DNA of 64,000 bases from Oceanobacillus salinisoli (GCF_009733865.1 NZ_WOFB01000018.1:83967-147966), one strand, 5' to 3'. Positions 28,525 to 37,941 are shown, counted from the first letter of the stretch. The notes: generated by a model not told the origin, from the letters alone. Translations and numbers: made by a program.

Positions 28525-30303
28525 ATGACTTGGGAAATGATTTTTGTTGCAATGATGATTATCGGCATGTTTGGTGCTTTATTATTGGAACTGGCAAGGC
28601 CGGATCTAATTGTATTTTCCGTTCTTGTTGTATTCCTTCTTACGGGATTGTTAACAACAGAGGAAGCACTAAAAGGGTTCTCGAATGAAGGAATGCTAAC
28701 CATTGCTTTACTTTTCATCGTTGCTGGCGCTGTACAGAAGCATGGCATTATTAATCAACTTGCATATAAGTGGTTAGCAGATAGTAAAACAGTGAAAGGT
28801 TCGATGCTAAAGTTTTTCATTCCGACTGCTGCATTTTCTGCATTTTTAAATAATACACCGATTGTTGTTACATTTACACCGATGATTAAAAAGTGGGCAG
28901 AGGAAAACAATTTAGCTCCGTCGAAATTTCTTATCCCACTCTCCTATGTCACCATCCTAGGTGGTACCCTAACTTTGTTAGGTACCTCGACCAATTTGGT
29001 GGTACATGGGATGTTGCTTGACCTTGGATTAGAAGGATTTTCACTTTTCCAATTAGCAGTTGTTGGGGTTCCCATTACCATAATCGGTTTTATCTATTTA
29101 TTTACCATTGGTTATCGATTGCTTCCAGATAAAATGGGTTTTCGAAATCAGATTCAGGCTGAATCTCGGGAATATATCGCCGAAATGAAAGTGGAGTCAG
29201 GTTTTCGGAATATTAATAAATCTGTGCAAGATGCAGGTTTAAGAGAATTAAAGGGATTATATTTGATTGAGATTATACGTGGGGATGAAAGGATTTCTCC
29301 TGTTAAATCAACGACCATTATTCAAGAAGGAGATCGGCTAATATTTACGGGACTTATATCAACCATTGCTGATTTACAGAAGATGAAGGGATTAACATTG
29401 GAAACAGGCTCTGATTTAGAATTGGATGATTTGAAAAATGGGAGTACGCTTCTAGTGGAAGCCGTTGTTTCCCATCAATCCTCTTTGTTGGCAAAGTCGA
29501 TTAAAGAATCCAAATTTAGGTCGAGGTTTGACGCTGGAGTACTTGCTGTACACCGAAATAATGAACGGGTTAAGAGTAAAATTGGAGATATTGTATTAAA
29601 ACCAGGTGATACTCTTTTACTATTGGCCGGCTCAGATTTTATTGAGAAATACCAGGAATCGAGTGATTTTTACGTTGTCTCCTCTTTAAACGCACCAAGT
29701 AGGCTACAAGAGAATCCTCGAAAAGGCTGGTTTTCGGTAGGCATACTGATTTTGATGATTGGACTGGTAACATTCGGAGTATTAAGTATGTTTAAGGCAA
29801 TGGCTTTATCCGTACTTTTAATGCTTCTGTTTAAGGTGATACGTGTAGAAGAGGCAAAAAAATACGTTCAGTTCAATATTTTGCTCCTCATCGCCAGTGC
29901 CTTTGGAATTGGTACAGTAATGACAAAATCAGGATTAGCACAATTAATTGCAGAAGCTTTGTTATCAATCGGAAAGCCATTAGGTGTTGTTGTCATTTTA
30001 ATGTTTTTATACGTCTTAACGAATATCTTTACCGAATTAATTACCAATAGTGCAGCTGCCGTACTAATGCTGCCTATAGGTATAGAGATGGCAGACTCTT
30101 TAGGAATATCCTATGTAGGATTTGCTGTTGTTATCGCAATCGCTGCCTCAGCAAGCTTTATCACGCCGATTGGTTATCAAACTAATTTGATTGTATATGG
30201 TCCCGGTGGATATAAATTTAAAGATTATATGAAAATTGGTATTCCACTCAGTCTTCTTGTTATGATAACAACAGTTACGATTGTTTCATGGATTTGGTTT
30301 TAA
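28525..30303 (+). CDS. SLC13-family anion permease with TrkA-C domains, probable sulfate transporter
   Basis: 592-aa polytopic protein. Two membrane halves with LNNTPIVVTFTPMI and LITNSAAAVLMLPIG (the inverted NT/NS-P motifs of the family), plus TLTLLGTSTNLVVHGML and FITPIGYQTNLIVYGPGGY. Two TrkA-C-like regulatory domains sit in the central cytosolic loop (~220-380). Set between cysNC and cysQ with a strong gggaggggg ribosome binding site, it very likely imports sulfate. The family also carries dicarboxylates, so the substrate is inferred from context. Confidence 0.9.
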   Translation: MTWEMIFVAMMIIGMFGALLLELARPDLIVFSVLVVFLLTGLLTTEEALKGFSNEGMLTIALLFIVAGAVQKHGIINQLAYKWLADSKTVKGSMLKFFIPTAAFSAFLNNTPIVVTFTPMIKKWAEENNLAPSKFLIPLSYVTILGGTLTLLGTSTNLVVHGMLLDLGLEGFSLFQLAVVGVPITIIGFIYLFTIGYRLLPDKMGFRNQIQAESREYIAEMKVESGFRNINKSVQDAGLRELKGLYLIEIIRGDERISPVKSTTIIQEGDRLIFTGLISTIADLQKMKGLTLETGSDLELDDLKNGSTLLVEAVVSHQSSLLAKSIKESKFRSRFDAGVLAVHRNNERVKSKIGDIVLKPGDTLLLLAGSDFIEKYQESSDFYVVSSLNAPSRLQENPRKGWFSVGILILMIGLVTFGVLSMFKAMALSVLLMLLFKVIRVEEAKKYVQFNILLLIASAFGIGTVMTKSGLAQLIAEALLSIGKPLGVVVILMFLYVLTNIFTELITNSAAAVLMLPIGIEMADSLGISYVGFAVVIAIAASASFITPIGYQTNLIVYGPGGYKFKDYMKIGIPLSLLVMITTVTIVSWIWF

Positions 30304-30330
30304 GTTTTAAACAAGGAAGGTGGTATCGTT

Positions 30331-31134
30331 ATGGAAAATAGAATGAGCAGCTTAATGAAGATTGCACTTGATGCAGGAAAGGAAATTCTAGATGTATATG
30401 CCCAGGATTTTGATGTGGAATATAAGGAAGATGATTCCCCGTTAACACAGGCAGATCAACGTGCACATAATACGATTGTACAAGGGTTAAAAGAGCTGGA
30501 TTCTTCCATTCCTGTATTGAGTGAAGAAGGAAAGAGCATTCCATTCGAGGAACGGAAAAACTGGAGTCAATTCTGGTTGATTGATCCATTAGATGGGACG
30601 AAGGAATTTATTAAGAAAAACGGAGAATTTACCGTTAATATTGCTTTGATAGAAGGAAAGTATCCATCATTGGGAATCATTTATGCACCAGCATTGGATG
30701 TGCTTTATTACGGAAGTGAAAGAGGTGCTTATAAATTAGAAAAGGCCTCTGAAGCAGTTGTTGGAAGTGATCAGGAACTAGAGGAAAAGAGCATTAAGCT
30801 ACCATTTACAGGAGATGATACAGTACGTGCGGTAGCAAGCCGTTCTCATATGTCACCGGAAACAGAATCATTCATCAATGAGTTAAAAGAGAAACATGGT
30901 GAAGTAGAAGTGGTTTCATCTGGTAGTTCATTGAAGTTTTGTCTCGTTGCAGAAGGGAAGGCAGATTATTATCCGAGATATGCGCCTACTATGGAATGGG
31001 ATACTGGTGCTGGACAAGCAATTGTAGAAGCGTCTGGTGGGAAGGTTACACGATATGTTGATGGAGAACGGTTTTATTATAATCGAGAAGAGTTGTTGAA
31101 TGGGTGGTTTTTGGTGGAGAAGCAGTTTGAATAG
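30331..31134 (+). CDS. cysQ: 3'(2'),5'-bisphosphate nucleotidase
   Basis: 267-aa member of the inositol-monophosphatase family. Metal-site motifs: EEGKSIPFEERKNW, WLIDPLDGTKEFIKKNGEFTVN (~83-104) and WDTGAGQAIVEASGG. GEFTVNIAL and the length are typical of CysQ. It converts PAP, the by-product of every sulfotransferase reaction, to AMP, removing a strong product inhibitor. It lies 27 bp behind the transporter with aaggaaggtgg as ribosome binding site, completing the import-activate-transfer-recycle set. Confidence 0.95.
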   Translation: MENRMSSLMKIALDAGKEILDVYAQDFDVEYKEDDSPLTQADQRAHNTIVQGLKELDSSIPVLSEEGKSIPFEERKNWSQFWLIDPLDGTKEFIKKNGEFTVNIALIEGKYPSLGIIYAPALDVLYYGSERGAYKLEKASEAVVGSDQELEEKSIKLPFTGDDTVRAVASRSHMSPETESFINELKEKHGEVEVVSSGSSLKFCLVAEGKADYYPRYAPTMEWDTGAGQAIVEASGGKVTRYVDGERFYYNREELLNGWFLVEKQFE

Positions 31135-31352
31135 ATTTGGTTTTATGGTGATAAGAAAATAATTCTCTATTCTTTGTATTCCATATTAATTTCTATAGAG
31201 GATGGGGCAACAAGGTGAACATTCTCTTTATTGATGTGAGGAAATACGAATAAAATCTTATAGTTTAATAGTACCAAGAATAAAGTGAAGGCACACTTGA
31301 AATTAAATAAAGTGGGTTTTGGGGTCAGACACTATAGCCAGGAGAAAGGTAA

Positions 31353-32585
31353 ATGGCAATGGTTGTTTCAAGTATTGGGTTGAAAGGTATTGAAGGCTAC
31401 CGCGTTCAGGTGGAAGTGCAGCTGCTTCCTGGAGATGGGGTAAGTATCGTTGGGCTGCCAGATGCGTCGGTGAAGGAGTCGAAGGACAGGGTGATGGGTG
31501 CACTTTATGCGAATGATTGTGAGATTTCAGATAGGAAGATTATTATTAATTTATCTCCTGCTGAACAAAAGAAAAATAGCCCTATTTTTGACCTTGCCAT
31601 GGCAATTGCAGTGATGAAGGAAGCGGATGAAATAAAGGATGAGATACCAGAGCATGCTGCATTTTTAGGAGTATTATCTCTTGATGGGACCATTAAATCC
31701 GTAGAAGGAATGTTACCAGCGATTATGGCTGCTAGAAAAGAAGGGTTTAAGATATTGTATTTACCTAGATTATAAGACTTTTCGGTAGAAACAATCGATG
31801 GTATAGAATTACGATTTGTAGAAACGCTTCAAGAAGCCATCGATTCATTTTCTGGTCAACTATCCGCTTTTTCATTATCTACTAAATCCTCACAACAACC
31901 TACACAATTGCCACTTATACCTACTTATAATAAGGATTTTAAACATGTATTAGGCCACAAACAAGCGAAAAGAGCATTAGAAATAGCTGCTACAGGTGGA
32001 CATAATGTGCTGATGGTTGGTCCACCTGGTTGTGGAAAGAGTCTACTGTCAGAAACCTTCTCATCAATCTTGCTACCATTGAAACAAGAAAGTCATTTTG
32101 AAGTGATGAGTATTTATCAACTAGCTGGGATAAGCCATGAGAACGCATCTGATCCCCCTTATAGGTCGCCATATCATTCTGCATCTGCCGTCTCATTAAT
32201 TGGGGGTGGTACGAATCCGAAGCCAGGTGAAGTATCCCTTGCACATCGAGGTGTTCTTTTTCTAGATGAAATGGCAGAATTTCCAAAAAGAACTTTAGAT
32301 ATGCTGCGTCAACCAATGGAAACTGGAAAGGTTACCATTAGTCGTGCGGCTTCCACGGTCACGTATCCAGCACAATTTATTCTAATAGGAGCTATGAATC
32401 CTTGTCCATGTGGATATATGGGGTCTTGGAATTATTATTGTACATGTACGCCAAAACAAGTAACGGCTTATAACAATCGTATTTCCGGTCCGATTCAGGT
32501 TCGAATGGATATTTTGTTAAAACTGGAAACCGTAACCTTGGAGAACGAGCCTTCTGCAGAAAATGAAACATCTGAGAGTATACGA
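31353..32585 (+). pseudogene. yifB: YifB/ComM-like Mg-chelatase AAA+ ATPase, copy 1 (nonsense codon and 3' truncation)
   Basis: The reading frame encodes the N-terminal YifB domain (SSIGLKGIEGYRVQVEV, GLPDASVKESKDRV) and the AAA+ core (Walker A VGPPGCGKSLLSETF, Walker [21 protein letters not shown]). It is broken twice: TAA at 31773-31775 splits it, after which the same frame continues without a shift, and the C-terminal ~130 residues are missing because a REP-like palindrome starts right after ENETSESIR. ComM homologues drive branch migration during natural transformation. An aggag ribosome binding site shows it was once expressed. A second broken copy lies 8 kb downstream. Confidence 0.9.
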
Positions 32586-32660
32586 GGGACCAGAGGGACA
32601 GGCACCGAGGTCCATTTTACGGTAGGGTTACGGGCCAATGGGTCAGACCCCATAACCCCT
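32586..32660. repeat. REP-like element 1, at the break point of yifB copy 1
   Basis: Contains the shared core gggaccagagggacaggc then accgaggtccattttac. Its 5' edge coincides with loss of homology to YifB, so it marks the deletion or insertion point. Same orientation as copies 2, 4 and 6. Confidence 0.85.
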
Positions 32661-32723
32661 CCTTGCATTCTTAGCCCTTCTGAAATATATTCAAGAAAAT
32701 TCCCCCAATTTTTCACTGTCCAT

Positions 32724-33329
32724 TTATTTTTTTAAACCGTTCAAAACAGTAGATGTGAAATTTATCATTTCCTGTACAACATCAAATTTTTCCCCCATAA
32801 TCATCCAATCATAGATAGTGCCTCTCATACATCTAGTAATTAATACTGATGCTTCTTCCGTTGTTAATCCTTCCTTAAATTCCTTATTCTCAATGCCTTC
32901 TTGAACAAAAGATCTAATTACTTGATAAAGTTTTCTATCTGGATTAGCTAAAAAATGATTTTTGTTAATTGTTAGTGACATAGCATTCATATATACAGTT
33001 CTTATTAAATCTTTTCCTAATTCATCACGTAAATAGATCATCTGAGCTTCATAAAACATAAGAATTTTGTCAATCGCTTTGATATTTTTGGGGATTCTCT
33101 GTTCAAATGTGGAATAGAAATTATCAATATCCTTAAATTTTTCATTAAAAATATCATATTTACTGTTGAAATGTACATAAAATGCCCCTTTAGAAACATT
33201 ACATTGTTTTACAATTTCATCCACTGTTACATTATCAAACCCTTTTTTGTGAAAAAGGTTTAGGCCAGTTTCTAAAAGTGCTTTCTTGGTCTCTAACGCT
33301 TTTAATTTTCTTGTAGTCATACGTGTCAT
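32724..33329 (-). CDS. TetR/AcrR-family transcriptional regulator
   Basis: 201-aa repressor. HTH at ~27-50: VTVDEIVKQCNVSKGAFYVHFNSKYDIF. The C-terminal ligand domain ends with TRCMRGTIYDWMIMGEKFDVV. Start supported by aaaaagggggag eight bases upstream. Divergent from the hydroxyisobutyrate-type operon, whose promoter carries a 12-bp inverted repeat, so it probably represses that operon and perhaps itself. The inducer may be a pathway intermediate (inference). Confidence 0.9.
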   Translation of the reverse strand: MTRMTTRKLKALETKKALLETGLNLFHKKGFDNVTVDEIVKQCNVSKGAFYVHFNSKYDIFNEKFKDIDNFYSTFEQRIPKNIKAIDKILMFYEAQMIYLRDELGKDLIRTVYMNAMSLTINKNHFLANPDRKLYQVIRSFVQEGIENKEFKEGLTTEEASVLITRCMRGTIYDWMIMGEKFDVVQEMINFTSTVLNGLKK

Positions 33330-33438
33330 AACATACTCCCCCTTTTTATAAGAATAGCATATTATTTTTGAAGTATGGAATCAATTTTCAAAAATACTTG
33401 ACTATTATAAATTTTACGTTTATTATGTAGTTAACGAA

Positions 33439-33484
33439 TTTCGGTGACCATGGTATTTGACTTTGGTATCCGAAAAAATATAAT
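33439..33484 (+). promoter_or_regulatory. promoter with probable TetR operator for the hydroxyisobutyrate operon
   Basis: ttgact (33457-33462) - 16 bp - tataat (33479-33484). A 12-bp imperfect inverted repeat, tttcggtgacca (33439-33450) / tggtatccgaaa (33464-33475), 10 of 12 matching, brackets the -35. This is the expected layout for repression by the divergent TetR protein. Confidence 0.65.
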
Positions 33485-33613
33485 GTAGTAGATTAATTAT
33501 TTTAACAATACGCACTTTTTTAAGGGGGTTATATATGATAATGGAATAATAGTTTTTTCTAGGCTTGAGTGAATAATATTTTTACCAAGATAGTAACTAT
33601 TGAATCGCAAGAA

Positions 33614-33628
33614 ATGGCAGCGTTTCCA
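33614..33628 (+). promoter_or_regulatory. possible cre site (CcpA)
   Basis: atggcagcgtttcca matches the catabolite-response consensus WTGNAANCGNWNNCW at all but one position and lies downstream of the promoter, where it would block transcription under CcpA. Confidence 0.45.
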
Positions 33629-33660
33629 TTCATTTGGATACCATTTAAAGGAGGGTTTTG

Positions 33661-34557
33661 ATGGACACTAAAAAAGTTGGTTTTATTGGATTAGGAAACA
33701 TGGGGTTTCCGATGGCAAGCAATTTACTAAAAGCAGGCTATACTGTTTATGGAGTAGATGTAAACAGAGAGAGTGAAATAAGATTTGCCGAAATTGGTGG
33801 AAAGGTTGGGTTCACATCTGCAACACTTCCAAATGAAGTAAATATCATTTTTACTAGTTTACCAACACCAGCAGTTGTTGAAAGCGTTTATTTAGGAAAC
33901 GAGGGCCTTGTGGAGAATGGGGAAGGATTATTAACATTAATTGACTTAAGTACTATTTCTCCTGAATTAAATAAAAAAGTGGCGAAAGCTGCATTGGAAA
34001 AGGGTATTCAATATTTAGGTGCTCCAGTAAGTGGGAGTGTATCTGGAGCAGAGGCAGCAACTTTGAGTGTGATGGTTGGTGGGGACAAAAAAACATATGA
34101 CTTCGCATTACCATACCTAAAATCAATCGGGAAAAATATCTTCCATGTGGGTGAAGACCAAGAATTAGGAACCATTGTTAAATTGATAAATAATTTAATG
34201 GCTGGTATTCATACACAGGCTGTTGCAGAAGCTCTATCTATCGCAGATGCTGCAGGTTTGGATCATGATATTGTTTATGAAATTGTAAATGTAAGTTCAG
34301 GACAAAGTGGTGTATTTACACGAAACTACAAAAACTTTATCGCTCAAGATGAGTATTATAAAGGAGCTTTTACTGCGGCACTTCTATTAAAAGACTTAAA
34401 ACTAGCAAAACATGTTTCGAATTCATTTAAGGGTAAATTACCATTAGGTGAGGCGTTAGTAAACTACATTGAATCTAATATTGACGGTTATGCGGATAAA
34501 GATATGTCATCAGCATATCTCATGTTAACGGAACAAAAGGTAGAATTAGGTGAATAG
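33661..34557 (+). CDS. mmsB: 3-hydroxyisobutyrate dehydrogenase family protein
   Basis: 298-aa beta-hydroxyacid dehydrogenase. NAD(P) loop VGFIGLGNMGFPMASNLLKAGY (cut by residues 6-27), substrate-binding GAPVSGSVSGAEAATLSVMVGG (~118-139) and the catalytic-lysine helix VKLINNLMAGIHTQAVAEAL. ATG 33661 has aaaggaggg six bases upstream; the preceding TTG adds one residue. With MmsA next door, oxidation of 3-hydroxyisobutyrate to methylmalonate semialdehyde is the likely reaction. Tartronate-semialdehyde reductase is an alternative within the family. Confidence 0.88.
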   Translation: MDTKKVGFIGLGNMGFPMASNLLKAGYTVYGVDVNRESEIRFAEIGGKVGFTSATLPNEVNIIFTSLPTPAVVESVYLGNEGLVENGEGLLTLIDLSTISPELNKKVAKAALEKGIQYLGAPVSGSVSGAEAATLSVMVGGDKKTYDFALPYLKSIGKNIFHVGEDQELGTIVKLINNLMAGIHTQAVAEALSIADAAGLDHDIVYEIVNVSSGQSGVFTRNYKNFIAQDEYYKGAFTAALLLKDLKLAKHVSNSFKGKLPLGEALVNYIESNIDGYADKDMSSAYLMLTEQKVELGE

Positions 34558-34564
34558 TTGTTTA

Positions 34565-34590
34565 CATAAAAAATCATGTGATTTTTTATG
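34565..34590. terminator. perfect inverted repeat after the dehydrogenase gene
   Basis: cataaaaaatca - tg - tgattttttatg: 12-bp arms with essentially no loop. It could pause or attenuate transcription within the operon. Confidence 0.5.
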
Positions 34591-34667
34591 ATTAATTATC
34601 AGATAATAAATATTATTAGGTATATTATATATCTTATGATAACCAAAGTATGGGAGGAATGAGTCAG

Positions 34668-36176
34668 ATGGCGACAGTAACGTTAGATACAGTAACACAT
34701 TATATTAATGGTGAAAAAGTAAAAGGAAAGAATGATAAGTTTGGTTATGTATATAGTCCATCATCAGGCCAGAAAATAGCGACAGTACCTTATGCTTCAG
34801 CTGAAGAGGTCGAAGAAACCGTTCAATTAGCGAAAATAGCTTCTGCCAAATGGGCTAAAACTTCTGTAGGAAAAAGGGTTGAAGTTCTCTTTAAGTTTCG
34901 CCAATTATTGGTAGAGAATACAGAAGAATTAGCAGAATTAATTGGTAAGGAAAGCGGGAAAACAATATCTGATGCAAAAGGGGAGATAAGTAGGGGGATA
35001 GAGTCGGTTGATTTAGCGATTGGGGCACCACAAATACTTAAAGGGGAACATTCTATAAATGTAGGTGGAGAAATAAATGCTTATTCGATGAAACAACCAC
35101 TTGGTGTTGTGACATGTATATCACCATTTAATTTCCCAGTAATGGTACCGCTTGCGATGAGTACAATGGCGGTAGCTGTGGGCAATGCAATGATCTTAAA
35201 ACCATCTGAAAAAGTTCCATATTCTGCTCTATTAATCTCAGAGCTTTGGGAGAAGGCCGGTTTACCTGCTGGCATTTGGAACGTTGTGAATGGTGATAAA
35301 GATACGGTTAATGCCATCATTACACATAAAGATATACAAGCGATAAGCTTTGTAGGTTCTACAAAAGTAGCAGAAATTATCTATGAAACAGGAACAAAGC
35401 ATCATAAACGAGTTAATGCCTTTGGTGGTGGAAAAAACCACATGGTAATTATGCCAGATGCAGATATTGATAAAGCAGTTGATTCCTTCCTAGGTGCTGC
35501 TTACGGTTCAGCATCACAACGTTGTATGGCTATTTCCGTAGCAATGCCAGTAGGACAAAGGACAGCAGAGGTATTTACGGACAAATTAAAAGAAAAAGTG
35601 GAAAACCTAAGAGCTGGTTCTTATGATGATGAAACAGCAGACTTTGGAGCTTTAATAAGTGCGGAAGCAAAACAAAGCGTTTTACATGCGATTGATGAAG
35701 CGGTAAAAGAAGGAGCTAATATTGTTGTAGACGGTAGAAATCCTGATGTTGAGAATAAGGAAGGATTTTATCTTGGTGCTACGTTATTAGATAATGTAAC
35801 CACTGACATGAATGTATACAAAGAAGAAGTATTTGGTCCAGTACGTACAATCACTGCGGTAGATTCCATTGAGGAAGCAATACAGTTAATCAATGATCAT
35901 CAATATGGTAACGGTGTGACCGTATTCACCAACAGTGGACGTGATGCTCGTAAATTCACGCAAGAAATTGAAGTAGGTATGGTTGGAGTAAATGTACCAA
36001 TTCCAATTCCTGTAGGCTATCATAATTTCGGAGGTTGGAAAGATTCCCGATTTGGTGAAGGACAAATGTTTGGTCCGGATACCGCTCGATTCTTTACAAA
36101 AACAAAAACTGTTTCTGAAAGATGGTTTGAAAAATCCGATTCCGATGAAACTAACTTTGATTTTCCTAGTAGCTAA
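34668..36176 (+). CDS. mmsA: CoA-acylating methylmalonate-semialdehyde dehydrogenase
   Basis: 502-aa ALDH-superfamily enzyme. ISPFNFPVMVPLAM (Rossmann entry), FVGSTKVAEII, FGGGKNHMVIMPDAD and catalytic Cys in SQRCMAIS, where MMSDH has a characteristic GQRCMA-like block. It lacks the general-base Glu of hydrolytic ALDHs, as expected for the CoA-dependent type. ATG 34668 has gggagg ten bases upstream. Converts methylmalonate or malonate semialdehyde to propionyl- or acetyl-CoA. IolA is the same family, but no inositol genes are nearby. Confidence 0.93.
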   Translation: MATVTLDTVTHYINGEKVKGKNDKFGYVYSPSSGQKIATVPYASAEEVEETVQLAKIASAKWAKTSVGKRVEVLFKFRQLLVENTEELAELIGKESGKTISDAKGEISRGIESVDLAIGAPQILKGEHSINVGGEINAYSMKQPLGVVTCISPFNFPVMVPLAMSTMAVAVGNAMILKPSEKVPYSALLISELWEKAGLPAGIWNVVNGDKDTVNAIITHKDIQAISFVGSTKVAEIIYETGTKHHKRVNAFGGGKNHMVIMPDADIDKAVDSFLGAAYGSASQRCMAISVAMPVGQRTAEVFTDKLKEKVENLRAGSYDDETADFGALISAEAKQSVLHAIDEAVKEGANIVVDGRNPDVENKEGFYLGATLLDNVTTDMNVYKEEVFGPVRTITAVDSIEEAIQLINDHQYGNGVTVFTNSGRDARKFTQEIEVGMVGVNVPIPIPVGYHNFGGWKDSRFGEGQMFGPDTARFFTKTKTVSERWFEKSDSDETNFDFPSS

Positions 36177-36183
36177 TTAAGAA

Positions 36184-36205
36184 TAGGGCCATTTAGGTGG
36201 CCCTA
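36184..36205. terminator. hairpin between mmsA and the permease gene
   Basis: Perfect 8-bp stem tagggcca / tggcccta with a 6-base loop but no T-tract. More likely an mRNA stabiliser or attenuator than a full terminator. Confidence 0.5.
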
Positions 36206-36289
36206 TAAATAATAGGCATTATAATTGATAGATTAAGTACACAAGGATGAAATGTAAGCCTTTACATGTTAGGGATAAGAGGTGATCAA

Positions 36290-37579
36290 ATGTTAGGGAT
36301 ACTATTAGGTCTAGTCTTGCTAATTGTTCTAGCATACCGTGGATGGTCAATCATTTGGATAGCACCAATTTGTGCCGGGGTTGTGGCTATGTTTGGTGGA
36401 CTTGACTTACTTGACGCATATACAAATACTTATATGCAAGGATTTGTTGACTTTACGAAAAGCTGGTTCCCTGTATTTATGTTAGGGGCTATTTTCGGTA
36501 AGTTAATGGAGTACAGTGGTATGGCTCAAACCGTAGCACAAGGTATCATTAAATTATTTGGTGAAAAACAAGCAATTATTGGGGTAATTATGGCTTCAGC
36601 TGTTTTGGCCTATGGTGGGATTAGTGTATTTGTAGTTGTATTTGCTGTCTATCCACTTGCAGTAGGGATGTTTAGACAAGCGAACATTCCACGAAAACTT
36701 ATGCCTGCGACAATCGTAGCGGGGATGATGACGTTCGCAATGACAGCAATTCCTGGGACGCCGCAAATTCAGAATTTAATTCCGACTGATTATTTCAATA
36801 CATCAGCTACAGCAGCACCAATTATGGGGTTGGCTGCTTCATTAGTTATGGGTGGGGGAGCAATTTTATATCTGAAGAAGAGAGAAATGAAATTAAAAGA
36901 AGCCGGGGAAGGTTTTAAAGAGTTAGACAAAGATGTGGAAGCCAAAGGAAAGTTAGTTGAAAAGCCACCACATATCCTTATATCTTTACTACCTCTTGCA
37001 TCTGTAATTATTACACTTAATGTTCTAGAGTGGGATATTGTTGTTTGTTTGTTAGTAGGTATCTTAATGATTATTGTATTCTCCTTGAACAAATTTAGAG
37101 GAATGGTTCCAGCACTAAATCAAGGTGCTTCCGATTCAGTAATGGCTATGATTAATACTTCTGCAGCGGTTGGATTTGGAACAGTAGTACGCGTTGTTCC
37201 AGGATTTCAGAAATTAAGTGACTATGTTTTAGGTATTGATGCAAATCCGCTTATTTCGATGGCTGTTGCATCAAATGTATTGTCCGGAGCAACCGGTTCA
37301 GCATCCGGAGGGTTAGGTATTACAATGGAAGCTTTAGGTGATAAATATAATGAAATCGCTGCATCATCAGGCATAGCCCCAGAGGCGTTTCACCGTATCG
37401 CATCTATCTCCTCTGGTGGCTTAGACGCGCTACCACATAATGGAGCGGTTATAACGATACTAATTGTAACAGGTTTAACACATAAAGAGTCATACAGAGA
37501 TATAGCAGTAGTAGCAATAGTCTTTCCGATGTTGTCACTAGTACCAGCTATTTTACTTGCTAGTATCGGTATTTATTAA
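36290..37579 (+). CDS. GntP-family permease
   Basis: 429-aa polytopic carrier with about 12 hydrophobic segments. Family features: GWSIIWIAPICAGVVAM, FMLGAIFGKLMEYSG, AIPGTPQIQNLIPTDYF, and the late SGATGSASGGLGITMEALG and SSGGLDALPHNGAV blocks. A basic or acidic cytosolic loop lies at ~195-225. ATG 36290 with aagaggtg upstream is better than the ATG at 36266. GntP members usually carry gluconate or other hydroxy acids; here 3-hydroxyisobutyrate or a relative would fit the two enzymes upstream (inference). A REP-like element begins two bases after the stop. Confidence 0.88.
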   Translation: MLGILLGLVLLIVLAYRGWSIIWIAPICAGVVAMFGGLDLLDAYTNTYMQGFVDFTKSWFPVFMLGAIFGKLMEYSGMAQTVAQGIIKLFGEKQAIIGVIMASAVLAYGGISVFVVVFAVYPLAVGMFRQANIPRKLMPATIVAGMMTFAMTAIPGTPQIQNLIPTDYFNTSATAAPIMGLAASLVMGGGAILYLKKREMKLKEAGEGFKELDKDVEAKGKLVEKPPHILISLLPLASVIITLNVLEWDIVVCLLVGILMIIVFSLNKFRGMVPALNQGASDSVMAMINTSAAVGFGTVVRVVPGFQKLSDYVLGIDANPLISMAVASNVLSGATGSASGGLGITMEALGDKYNEIAASSGIAPEAFHRIASISSGGLDALPHNGAVITILIVTGLTHKESYRDIAVVAIVFPMLSLVPAILLASIGIY

Positions 37580-37580
37580 G

Positions 37581-37773
37581 GGGACCAGAGGGACAGGCAC
37601 CGCGGTCCATTTTACAGTAGGGGTACGGACCGGTGAACCTGTTCCCCCGGTCTGTATCCTACTGTATAAATAGTATGGCCTAATTATTTGCGAAATACTT
37701 GCTATATTGGTGTGTCCATAACCTAAAACTTGTGATAAAACCTGTACATACTAGAAGATCTAAAAGAAGAAGA
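37581..37773. repeat. REP-like element 2 with ~120-bp shared extension
   Basis: Starts gggaccagagggacaggc immediately after the permease stop. The hairpin arms are ggacagg..cctgttcc and tacagtagg..cctactgta. The following ~120 bp (taattatttgcgaaat, catactagaagat, aagaagaag) also recur at 39150-39228 in the same orientation. Confidence 0.85.
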
Positions 37774-37856
37774 AGAGTATTTTGGTGTCAGTCCCCCACC
37801 ACGGTCCTCCATACGTTAGTGTGCTAAAGTACACAAGATGAGTCTTATGGGCTATG

Positions 37857-37931
37857 GAACCGTGGGGACAGGAACTGCGGTCCATTTTACGGATGGCCAA
37901 TTGGATCGGTGAACCTGTCCCTCGGTCCACC
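37857..37931. repeat. REP-like element 3 plus flanking second-family repeat
   Basis: Variant core ggggacaggaactgcggtcc with outer arms gggacagg / cctgtccc. Just upstream, 37812-37837 (acgttagtgtgctaaag, then tacacaag) belongs to the second short repeat family also seen at 49415, 50355 and 50701. Confidence 0.8.
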
Positions 37932-37941
37932 TTGGTAAACA

